This document shows, piece after piece, positions 1 to 5,016 of a stretch of DNA of 5,016 nt. The notes under the pieces were generated by a model, which made no database searches, was not told the origin of the DNA, and was given only the letters and a program-made list of their open reading frames with translations. The stretch is from an uncultured Pseudomonadales bacterium (GTDB lineage: Bacteria > Pseudomonadota > Gammaproteobacteria > Pseudomonadales > Pseudohongiellaceae): positions 1 to 5,016 of the forward strand of contig CALKDE010000034.1 of NCBI GenBank assembly GCA_938082955.1, in the 5' to 3' direction. Position 1 is the stretch's first letter. Every line of letters begins with the position of its first letter. A program made the translations under genes and the position numbers.

Positions 1-1
1 T

Positions 2-142
2 AATCCTGTACCTGAACCCACGCCTAAGCCGAGCAACACACTAACAGCACTAGGATCTGCTGGCGGTCGCGCAGCTAACGATCCACGCGAAATTAAGCGT
101 CGTGCCATGGCAGCGCAAAAGGAACAAGCTAAAAGCGAATAG
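2..142 (+). CDS. rne: C-terminal tail of ribonuclease E (partial, 5' end outside window)
   Basis: The frame is open from the left edge to a TAG at 140-142 and gives 46 residues. It begins with a Pro/Glu/Lys-rich linker (PVPEPTPKP) and ends with a basic stretch containing GRAANDPREIKRR and then AMAAQKEQAKSE. An NDPRE-type microdomain followed by a charged helix is what I know from the disordered C-terminal half of RNase E in pseudomonads and relatives, where short linear motifs recruit degradosome partners. RNase E is the membrane-associated endonuclease that starts mRNA decay and matures rRNA and tRNA; its catalytic half would lie to the left of the window. The identification rests on this short, low-complexity tail alone, so another protein with the same motif is possible. 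The gene is convergent with etfA and is followed by a strong hairpin terminator. Confidence 0.6.
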   Translation, partial: NPVPEPTPKPSNTLTALGSAGGRAANDPREIKRRAMAAQKEQAKSE

Positions 143-179
143 TTTAACTAAACAACAACTCTTTGATTCAAACGAGAGA

Positions 180-215
180 AAATTAAAAAGCTCGGTTTTC
201 CGGGCTTTTTAATTT
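180..215. terminator. Bidirectional intrinsic terminator between rne and etfA
   Basis: Two 16-nt arms (180-195 and 200-215) pair around a TTTT loop. On the plus strand pairing is complete with one U-G wobble. The GC-rich core next to the loop (GCTCGG/CCGGGC) is flanked by A-rich and T-rich arms, so a U-tract follows the core in either direction. On the minus strand the wobble becomes a single A-C mismatch. It begins 38 nt after the rne stop and lies 36 nt past the etfA stop, which fits shared termination of two convergent genes. Confidence 0.88.
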
Positions 216-251
216 GTGGCTCTAATCTAAAATTGCGAAGCTAGTAACTAT

Positions 252-1178
252 CTAAAGAGCAGCCTCTAAATCGGGAAGCACTTTAAACAAATCACCTACC
301 AAACCATAGTCGGCGACCTGAAAAATCGGTGCTTCTTCATCTTTGTTTATTGCAACAATTACTTTGCTGTCTTTCATGCCAGCAAGGTGCTGAATCGCGC
401 CAGAAATACCTACCGCAATATACAGATCAGGTGCGACTATCTTGCCTGTCTGACCTACCTGCATATCGTTTGGTACGAAGCCTGCATCAACCGCAGCTCT
501 GGAAGCGCCAATTGCAGCGCCTAGCTTGTCTGCGACCTTTTCCAAAAGGACGAAGTTTTCGCCGTTCTGCATACCACGACCACCAGAGATTACTATCGAT
601 GCGGCAGTCAGTTCAGGACGCTCCGATACCGAAAGTTGTTCGCTAACAAAAGTTGCTACATTTTGCGTGGTGACAAAATCGCAGTTCTCGATAGTAGCAT
701 TGCCACCCTGCAAAGCTTCAGCGTAGGCTGTGGTTCGAACGGTAATCATCTTGACTGCATCTGAGGACTGAACCGTAGCCATCGCGTTACCCGCATAAAC
801 AGGCCGCACGAAGGTATCTTCGCTCTTCACTTCTATAATGTCAGATATCTGTGCAACGTCTAGAAGCGCTGCCGCACGAGGCATAAGATTTTTACCTGTA
901 GTGGTCGACGCAGCCAGAATATGCGAGTACTCCTTGGCAAGCTCCACCAAAAGAGGCGCTACGTTTTCAGGTAGCTGATGCGCATAGGCCTGCGCGTCTG
1001 CACTGATCACTTTCGCAACCCCAGAGATTTCTGCCGCTGCCGCTACTGCACCTTGGCTAGATGAGCCCGCTACTAGTACATGAACATCATCACCGATGGA
1101 CTGCGCCGCTGTGACTGTATTCAAAGTTGATGTCTTGATCGAATCGTTATCGTGCTCTGCTATTACTAAAATTGACAT
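252..1178 (-). CDS. etfA: Electron transfer flavoprotein subunit alpha
   Basis: EtfA carries the FAD of the heterodimeric electron transfer flavoprotein. ETF accepts electrons from acyl-CoA and other dehydrogenases and passes them to ETF:ubiquinone oxidoreductase; it is a cytoplasmic protein in bacteria. The N-terminal half (SILVIAEHDN onward, to about residue 185) is the EtfA/EtfB-type alpha/beta domain. The C-terminal FAD-binding domain shows VISGGRGM (about 196-203), SRAAVDAG (226-233), GQTG (242-245) and the family signature LYIAVGISGAIQHLAGMKD (from 252). With 308 residues it has the usual full length. The open frame extends to GTG at 1187, directly after the etfB stop, but the ATG at 1178 is preferred: AGGTGG (1189-1184) sits 5 nt upstream of it, and SILVIAEHD aligns with normal EtfA N-termini. 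Its ribosome site overlaps the etfB stop codon, so translation is probably coupled, giving equal amounts of both subunits. No disrupted motif is seen. Confidence 0.96.
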   Translation of the reverse strand: MSILVIAEHDNDSIKTSTLNTVTAAQSIGDDVHVLVAGSSSQGAVAAAAEISGVAKVISADAQAYAHQLPENVAPLLVELAKEYSHILAASTTTGKNLMPRAAALLDVAQISDIIEVKSEDTFVRPVYAGNAMATVQSSDAVKMITVRTTAYAEALQGGNATIENCDFVTTQNVATFVSEQLSVSERPELTAASIVISGGRGMQNGENFVLLEKVADKLGAAIGASRAAVDAGFVPNDMQVGQTGKIVAPDLYIAVGISGAIQHLAGMKDSKVIVAINKDEEAPIFQVADYGLVGDLFKVLPDLEAAL

Positions 1179-1183
1179 GCTCA

Positions 1184-1189
1184 CCACCT
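1184..1189 (-). promoter_or_regulatory. Shine-Dalgarno of etfA overlapping the etfB stop
   Basis: Read on the minus strand, the end of etfB and start of etfA are TAGGTGGTGAGCATG. AGGTGG begins within the etfB TAG codon and lies 5 nt before the ATG at 1178. This decides the etfA start in favour of that ATG over the two GTG codons, which themselves form part of the ribosome-binding sequence. Confidence 0.8.
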
Positions 1190-1937
1190 ATATGACTTTA
1201 GCTTCAGTCTTCAATTTGTTAACGAGTTCTTCGACAGACTCGACGATAATTCCCGCAGTTCGCTCCGCCGGTGCAGCAATACTGAGGGTCAGCAGTTTCG
1301 ATGTGATATCGACACCTAGCTCAGCAGGCGTTGTCGCCTCTATTGGCTTCCTCTTTGCTTTCATGATGTTTGGCAATGAAGCATAGCGCGGCTCGTTTAG
1401 ACGCAGATCAGTCGTCAGGATTGCCGGCAGACTAAGCAACACAGTCTGTTCGCCGCCATCAATCTCGCGGGTCACTTCAATCATGCCGTCTTTTATTTCG
1501 GCCTTACTGGCAAACGTGCCCTGTGGGTAATTGCACAACGCAGCAAGCATTTGCCCTACCTGATTGTTATCAGTATCGATGGACTGCTTTCCTAAGATGG
1601 CCAGATCGATACCCTCTTTATCGACTATCGCTTTGAGGATCTTGGCAACAGCCAATGGCTCTGCCTGCTCGTCCGTGACAACGAGTATTCCTCGATCGGC
1701 ACCCAGCGCCAGCGCCGTACGAATTTGCTCCTGACTAACTTGGGGGCCTACCGATACAGCGATGACTTCATCCGCCGCACCGGATTCTTTGATCCGGATC
1801 GCTTCTTCAATGGCAATTTCACAGAATGGATTGATCGCCATCTTGGCATTGGTAAGGTCGACGCCCGTGCCGTCGCTCTTAACCCTAACTTTAACATTCG
1901 CATCAACGACGCGCTTTATCGCAACAAGAATCTTCAT
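1188..1937 (-). CDS. etfB: Electron transfer flavoprotein subunit beta
   Basis: EtfB is the AMP-binding partner of EtfA in the electron transfer flavoprotein. The 249-residue product has the standard length. It starts MKILVAIKRVVD and shows NPFCEIAIEEA (36-46), ALALGADRGILV (76-85), GKQSIDTDNNQVGQMLA (116-132, nucleotide-binding region) and the beta-subunit signature running from LRLNEPRYASLPNIM (178-192) into KAKRKPI. DTDNNQVGQ and the single AMP site are as I expect for the ordinary dehydrogenase-linked ETF rather than the bifurcating type, but that distinction is inferred from family memory. The ATG at 1937 is supported by GGAG (1946-1943) at 5-nt spacing. It is the first gene of an etfB-etfA operon with its own promoter at 2073-2045, and etfA follows with overlapping translation signals. 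Confidence 0.97.
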   Translation of the reverse strand: MKILVAIKRVVDANVKVRVKSDGTGVDLTNAKMAINPFCEIAIEEAIRIKESGAADEVIAVSVGPQVSQEQIRTALALGADRGILVVTDEQAEPLAVAKILKAIVDKEGIDLAILGKQSIDTDNNQVGQMLAALCNYPQGTFASKAEIKDGMIEVTREIDGGEQTVLLSLPAILTTDLRLNEPRYASLPNIMKAKRKPIEATTPAELGVDITSKLLTLSIAAPAERTAGIIVESVEELVNKLKTEAKVI

Positions 1938-1942
1938 GGATT

Positions 1943-1946
1943 CTCC
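1943..1946 (-). promoter_or_regulatory. Shine-Dalgarno of etfB
   Basis: GGAG on the minus strand, 5 nt before the etfB ATG at 1937. It fixes the start of the family-conserved MKILVAIKR N-terminus. Confidence 0.7.
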
Positions 1947-2030
1947 ATAGTAGTGTCTAACAAGAGTGGTTTAGCTTTTATCACTAGTAATCAACTAGGT
2001 CAGGCTACAGAAAATCCTTTTTCACGGCCC

Positions 2031-2058
2031 GAAAAAAGGTGGCAATAATGCCGTTTTT
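2031..2058 (-). terminator. Possible weak terminator after the DUF1285 gene, overlapping the etfBA promoter
   Basis: On the minus strand AAAAAC-GGCA-TTAT-TGCC-ACC-TTTTTT forms a short hairpin (GGCA/TGCC, 2052-2041) flanked by an A5 run and a T6 run that can pair across a small internal loop. It lies 43 nt past the DUF1285 stop and has terminator-like architecture, but the core stem is only 4 bp, so strength is doubtful. The loop is part of the predicted -10 box of etfBA; an etfBA transcript starting near 2038 would not contain the stem. Confidence 0.3.
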
Positions 2059-2073
2059 AGTGGTTTAGGTCAA
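2045..2073 (-). promoter_or_regulatory. Sigma70-type promoter of the etfBA operon
   Basis: On the minus strand TTGACC (2073-2068) and CATTAT (2050-2045) are separated by exactly 17 nt. Each hexamer matches the sigma70 consensus at five of six positions. Transcription would start near 2040-2038, leaving an untranslated leader of about 100 nt before the etfB ATG. The site lies just after the stop of the co-oriented DUF1285 gene, so etfBA probably has its own transcription start. Confidence 0.65.
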
Positions 2074-2094
2074 CTGAGAGAGCCATTTGTGGGA

Positions 2095-2655
2095 TCAAAT
2101 TCTAGCCTTGGGCTGCATCGAGCCCCGCTCATCCAGGGCAAAGAATTGCCCGTCGCTCCAGATACCCATCGCGGACTGTCCTGATTCAGCTTCACCTGGC
2201 ACCGCAAGATCAACTAGGCGGTAGAAAACGGCACGATTTATTAGCGCATTCAGACCACTACGCACATGGATACTCGGGTGTGGCTCACCACTATCTGGAT
2301 CTACTTGAATCGTCAGCAGATGCTCTTCTGAGGCCACGACCTTCTCCCCAATATTCGTGGTAAAAATTAATCTCTGCTGACTCCCCTCCCCCTGGACATC
2401 CATATCCAAAGCCACGAAAGGGCAATCTTCAACTTGTATCCTAACTTTCTCAACGGGTGTTACCAGATAGTATTCGCCATCGTCTGCGATTTTTAGAACC
2501 GAGGCGAAAAGCTCAACCAAGGCAGCGCGACGAATCGGTTTTCCTTCGTGGATCCAAGTGCCATCTCTAGCAACAACCATATCCATGTCGCCGCAGAATG
2601 GCGGGTCCCACAGGTGCACCGGCGCTGGCCCGCGGCCCTTTATCTTGCGTACCAT
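2095..2655 (-). CDS. DUF1285 domain-containing protein
   Basis: A 186-residue cytoplasmic protein of unknown function, recognised as DUF1285 from its conserved blocks: PVHLWDPPFCGDMDM (12-26), DGTWIHEGKPI (31-41), the core YYLVTPVEKVRIQVEDCPFVALD (62-84) and HVRSGLNALINRAVFYRLVDL (130-150). No signal peptide or membrane segment is seen, and the biochemical role of the family is not known to me. The stop is TGA at 2097-2095. The start is uncertain: the ATG at 2655 has no recognisable Shine-Dalgarno, and the same frame continues upstream to a TAG at 2736-2734, encoding SSDDSGNAEGETIDPFD, the last part of which resembles family N-termini. The only other initiation signal in frame is an ATC at 2718 with GGGAG at 7-nt spacing. 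The gene is co-oriented with etfBA but 157 bp away from etfB, with a promoter between, so it is probably not strictly in that operon. Confidence 0.85.
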   Translation of the reverse strand: MVRKIKGRGPAPVHLWDPPFCGDMDMVVARDGTWIHEGKPIRRAALVELFASVLKIADDGEYYLVTPVEKVRIQVEDCPFVALDMDVQGEGSQQRLIFTTNIGEKVVASEEHLLTIQVDPDSGEPHPSIHVRSGLNALINRAVFYRLVDLAVPGEAESGQSAMGIWSDGQFFALDERGSMQPKARI

Positions 2656-2722
2656 ATCGAAGGGGTCGATAGTCTCGCCCTCTGCATTACCACTATCGTC
2701 ACTACTTTCTCTTGAGATTGCT

Positions 2723-2758
2723 CTACTCCCAGACTAACAAATTCCAGCTGCTTACCAT
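2723..2758 (-). other. Possible short upstream ORF or frameshifted 5' end of the DUF1285 gene
   Basis: An ATG at 2758 with AGGAG 3 nt upstream opens an 11-codon frame (MVSSWNLLVWE) that ends in TAG at 2725-2723. The stop is fused to GGGAG, which is itself well spaced to the ATC at 2718 in the DUF1285 frame. The stretch could be a leader ORF that delivers ribosomes to the downstream start, the true 5' end of the gene separated by a one-base indel or +1 shift, or chance. Confidence 0.2.
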
Positions 2759-2778
2759 CAGCTCCTATCACCCTGTCA

Positions 2779-2807
2779 ATGATACGGCGTGCCGAGTACT
2801 ACCGCAA
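2779..2807 (-). promoter_or_regulatory. Putative promoter for the DUF1285 gene
   Basis: On the minus strand TTGCGG (2807-2802) and TATCAT (2784-2779) are 17 nt apart. The -10 matches consensus at five of six positions and the -35 at three. The predicted start near 2772 leaves a leader that includes the short ORF at 2758-2723. A perfect TTGACA (2779-2774) overlaps the end of this -10 but has no good -10 of its own 16-18 nt downstream. Confidence 0.4.
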
Positions 2808-2928
2808 AGCCCAGTACGCTATCAGTAATGCCTGTCGCTATCCTAGGGCTGAATAGGCCTAAGTGTTACACTTCATCTTCACGAAAAAGTTAACTTTCTG
2901 ATTTCCTTAAATACGTGCCTGACCCTAG

Positions 2929-4032
2929 ATGCCTCTACTCCTTCGCGAACCAGAATTCAAAGACCTCTTCACTCAAGATCTGCCGTTAATAGACGTTCGT
3001 GCACCGCTCGAGTTCGAACACGGCGCCTTTCCTAATGCTATTAACCTTGCGCTGCTTTTAGATAGTGAACGGCACGAGATAGGAAAAAAGTATAAAAATG
3101 CAGGGAAAGATGCCGCGATTAATCTGGGGAATGAACTAGTCAGCGGCGTGAGCAAAGAACAACGGCTCAACAATTGGCAGGAATTCCTCCTCGCGAATCC
3201 TTCTGCGGTAGTGTATTGCTTCCGCGGCGGCTTACGCTCTCAAACAGTGCAGCAATGGCTAGCGGACCTGAATATCGAAGTGCCGCTGGTTGAGGGCGGC
3301 TATAAAGCACTGCGGCGTTACCTGATCGATACAATAGAAACGGTTAGGCTACGTTCTCAATTCATGATTATTGGCGGCAAAACAGGAAGCGCCAAGACGC
3401 ATCTACTCAATTCTCTGAATTTTAGTATCGATCTCGAAGGCCTGGCCAACCATCGCGGCTCTGCATTCGGCAAGCGTATCCAGGGCCAGCCCAGTCAAAT
3501 CGATTTCGAGAACCAACTCGCTATAGCCCTACTAAAACTGCCCTTCGAGAATGCACAGCAACTCTTTCTTGAGGACGAAAGCAGATCTATCGGCTCGATG
3601 TCTATTCCGAAAGAATTCCATGACAAAATGACAGCCTCCCCTATCGCCATGCTTGAAGAGTCTATGGAGGCACGAGTAGAAACGATCTACAAAGACTACA
3701 TCTACTCAAATTTCCAAGATTTTCAGAATGACGACGCCGATGCCGCCCAAGAGAACTTCTCTGCGTTTCTGCTAGGGAGTCTAGAGCGAATACAGCGTCG
3801 CCTTGGAGCCGAAAGACATGCTGAACTGCATACGACGATGGAGCAGGCACTCAACCACAATGATCCTGTCGAATCCGAGACGCTGCACAGGCATTGGATA
3901 GAACGGCTGCTATCCGAATACTACGATCCCATGTACGAATACCAGATGAACAAGAAACTCGATCGTGTTATCTACCGCGGCAGCAGAGAAGAGTTCTTAG
4001 CCTGGGCATCACACCTCAACAGGCTGGGATGA
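2929..4032 (+). CDS. selU: tRNA 2-selenouridine synthase (SelU/MnmH)
   Basis: SelU converts 2-thiouridine to 2-selenouridine at the wobble position (U34) of tRNAs for Lys, Glu and Gln. It uses selenophosphate and proceeds through a geranylated intermediate. The 367-residue protein has the usual family length and order. An N-terminal rhodanese domain (about 10-130) starts PLIDVRAPLEFEHGAFPNAINL (19-40) and carries the catalytic cysteine Cys97 in YCFRGGLRS. It is followed by VEGGYKALRR (121-130) and a P-loop domain with GGKTGSAKT (149-157), DLEGLANHRGSAFG (168-181), LEDESRSIG (214-222) and the C-terminal LLSEYYDPMYEYQM (327-340). The P-loop is unusual: the Gly before the catalytic Lys is Ala155. 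The ATG at 2929 is the only possible start, because a TAG lies directly before it in frame and no Met follows until residue 146. No clear Shine-Dalgarno precedes it. The AddB-like gene follows after 3 nt, so they are probably co-transcribed. Confidence 0.95.
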   Translation: MPLLLREPEFKDLFTQDLPLIDVRAPLEFEHGAFPNAINLALLLDSERHEIGKKYKNAGKDAAINLGNELVSGVSKEQRLNNWQEFLLANPSAVVYCFRGGLRSQTVQQWLADLNIEVPLVEGGYKALRRYLIDTIETVRLRSQFMIIGGKTGSAKTHLLNSLNFSIDLEGLANHRGSAFGKRIQGQPSQIDFENQLAIALLKLPFENAQQLFLEDESRSIGSMSIPKEFHDKMTASPIAMLEESMEARVETIYKDYIYSNFQDFQNDDADAAQENFSAFLLGSLERIQRRLGAERHAELHTTMEQALNHNDPVESETLHRHWIERLLSEYYDPMYEYQMNKKLDRVIYRGSREEFLAWASHLNRLG

Positions 4033-4035
4033 CCC

Positions 4036-5016
4036 GTGGCTATTCGCCGTTTTGACATCGATGCGTTACTACCACTGCTAGGCAATGGCTTCACGCTACT
4101 AACTCCTAACAACGCAGGAGTGGACGGAATCCTACGCGAATACGCGAGTGGTTATCGAAGTAGCCATGAGAAAGCAAAGACCTGGGAGCGACCTGCTGTC
4201 TTTGCAATCGATATTTACATTCAACAACTATGGCAACTCGCCGCTTCTCAAGCAATAGCACCCTTCAATGAGATGCAACTACTTGGCCGCTTCGACGAAC
4301 AGGAGACCTGGCTACAAATAGTACGATCCAGCCATGAAAAATACCCGCTTCTCAATAGCGAAGAAACTGCAAACTCAGCTGCACGAAGTTATCGATTTTT
4401 TCAACAATGGGACGTTGCCGCTAGCAGCGAAACAGAACGCTATAGGGGAGCGGCAGACTTTCAGACATTTCTTGATTGGAGCGAGCAATTCGAGGCGCGC
4501 TGTAAGAAAATAAATGCTGTTAGCCTAAGCGACGCCAGCAGGGTAATCGCAAAGCATATCGAACAACTTAAGCCGATACTGCCCAACAAGATCGCTCTAA
4601 TCAATTTCAACCAACCGCCTCCTTTGTACGTAGAGCTGTTCGACGCCCTCGCTCGCGTTTGCGAGCTACAGTGGTCGCGTGAAACTACCCAAGACACACA
4701 GTTAGGTCCCGTCTTCGCCAGTAGAGATAGCGCTTATCGCAGTTATCAGAGCAACAGCACAGAGATTGATGAATGCATACACTGGTGCCAAGCCAAGGCT
4801 AGAGAGTTTCCTGACGCACACATCGGCATAGTGGTTGACCACAACCGCTCCTTAGAGCCTATGATCGAAGAGACTCTATTTAGGAACAGTAACGCCGACA
4901 ATAATAGGAAATTTGATATAGCCGATCATCTTAATCGCTATCACAGCACTGACACGCTCGACGAATTGCAGGACTTTAGTGTCGCTTTGTCATTACTTGC
5001 TCTCAATTTTGAACTA
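4036..5016 (+). CDS. AddB-like PD-(D/E)XK-family DNA repair protein, N-terminal 327 residues (partial)
   Basis: The frame is open from GTG at 4036 to the right edge without a stop, so only the N-terminal third or so of a protein I expect to be about 850-950 residues is present. The layout matches the AddB-like 'probable DNA repair protein' family (TIGR03623): FDIDALLPLLGNGFTLLTPNNAG (6-28) at the N-terminus, W50 and the ERPAVFAIDIYIQQLW stretch (51-66), FQTFLDWSEQFEARC (142-156), and E243 to E279 with AHIGIVVDHNRSLEPMIEE, a pattern of inactivated helicase domains. AddB partners process double-strand ends with an AddA/RecB-like helicase-nuclease; the nuclease domain and any partner gene would lie to the right. 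No Walker A motif is visible where an active helicase would have one. The GTG is the earliest start because the selU TGA is in the same frame two codons earlier; GGGA lies 6 nt upstream. The family assignment comes from pattern memory. Confidence 0.72.
   Translation, partial: MAIRRFDIDALLPLLGNGFTLLTPNNAGVDGILREYASGYRSSHEKAKTWERPAVFAIDIYIQQLWQLAASQAIAPFNEMQLLGRFDEQETWLQIVRSSHEKYPLLNSEETANSAARSYRFFQQWDVAASSETERYRGAADFQTFLDWSEQFEARCKKINAVSLSDASRVIAKHIEQLKPILPNKIALINFNQPPPLYVELFDALARVCELQWSRETTQDTQLGPVFASRDSAYRSYQSNSTEIDECIHWCQAKAREFPDAHIGIVVDHNRSLEPMIEETLFRNSNADNNRKFDIADHLNRYHSTDTLDELQDFSVALSLLALNFEL

Larger units (their letters stand above)
2656..2928. other. Divergent intergenic region between the DUF1285 gene and selU
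   Basis: This 273-bp gap separates divergent genes and should contain both promoters. On the minus strand there is a plausible promoter (2807-2779), a short ORF and a possible upstream extension of the DUF1285 gene. On the plus strand I see no convincing -35/-10 pair for selU: AT-rich sequence at 2881-2913 (including the palindrome AGTTAACT and TAAATA at 2908-2913) is the likeliest place. A small inverted repeat, GTACT with AGTAC across 12 nt (about 2796-2817), covers the minus-strand -35 and could be an operator or chance. No RNA gene was recognised. Confidence 0.5.

Noticed and set aside
160..180. TTCAAAC half-site resembling fatty-acid regulator operators
   Set aside because: Only half of the palindrome is present and it lies between convergent gene ends, where a promoter operator has no role.
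329..1386. Plus-strand ORFs at 329-646, 526-726 and 1096-1386
   Set aside because: All are antisense to etfA and etfB, with low-complexity or Cys/Ser-rich products typical of shadow frames.
1725..2048. Plus-strand ORF of 107 codons overlapping the 5' end of etfB and its leader
   Set aside because: It lies mostly antisense to the well-supported etfB, its product matches no family I recognise, and no ribosome site or coupling supports it. The ORF at 1762-1950 is rejected for the same reason.
2640..2798. About 50-codon open frame on the minus strand (DRVIGADGKQLEFVSLG...) upstream of and overlapping the DUF1285 start
   Set aside because: It looks protein-like at first but has only a GTG start, no ribosome site, no recognised family, and overlaps a better explained region. 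Chance is the simplest explanation.
2881..2928. Candidate selU promoter and near-leaderless start (TAAATA at 2908-2913, AGTTAACT palindrome)
   Set aside because: No -35 hexamer lies at proper spacing from any -10-like sequence, so I do not call a specific promoter.
2973..3850. Minus-strand ORFs at 2973-3173 and 3662-3850
   Set aside because: Both lie fully inside selU on the opposite strand, and selU is supported across its whole length by conserved motifs.
4461..4697. Minus-strand 78-codon ORF with hydrophobic stretches
   Set aside because: It is antisense to the AddB-like gene, whose frame is open for 327 codons and carries family-like patterns. The apparent membrane segments arise from the reverse complement.
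1..5016. Mobile elements, CRISPR arrays, tRNA or rRNA genes, attachment sites
   Set aside because: No transposase-like frames, repeated spacers, tRNA-like folds or terminal repeats were found on reading both strands. The gene content is chromosomal housekeeping.

Overview
The window looks like an ordinary core-genome stretch of a gammaproteobacterium, probably a marine or pseudomonad/cellvibrionad-type lineage. The lineage guess rests on gene content: an RNase E tail with an NDPRE microdomain, a canonical etfB-etfA pair, a DUF1285 protein, a SelU/MnmH tRNA 2-selenouridine synthase, and an AddB-like PD-(D/E)XK-family repair protein directly behind selU. Base composition looks mid-range, and there is no sign of a mobile element, CRISPR array or RNA gene.

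Layout. Bases 2-142 (+) are the last 46 codons of a gene, most likely rne. A strong bidirectional hairpin terminator (180-215) separates it from the convergent etfA. On the minus strand, transcribed right to left, lie a DUF1285 gene (2655 or further upstream to 2095), a good sigma70-type promoter (2073-2045), etfB (1937-1188) and etfA (1178-252). A divergent intergenic region (2656-2928) holds a plausible promoter for the DUF1285 gene. On the plus strand, selU (2929-4032) is followed after 3 nt by a GTG-started AddB-like gene (4036 onward) that runs off the right edge.

How the genes work together. etfB and etfA form one operon encoding the two subunits of the electron-transfer flavoprotein, which carries electrons from acyl-CoA dehydrogenases and related enzymes to the ubiquinone pool through ETF:quinone oxidoreductase (not seen here). 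selU and the AddB-like gene are almost certainly co-transcribed, although their known or inferred roles (tRNA wobble selenation and DNA repair) are unrelated.

I found no convincing new system. The points that deserve a second look are: a Gly-to-Ala change inside the SelU Walker A motif; the uncertain start of the DUF1285 gene, where family-like sequence and a well-placed Shine-Dalgarno lie upstream of the first ATG; the hairpin overlapping the etfBA promoter; and the apparently degenerate N-terminal nucleotide-binding region of the AddB-like protein.
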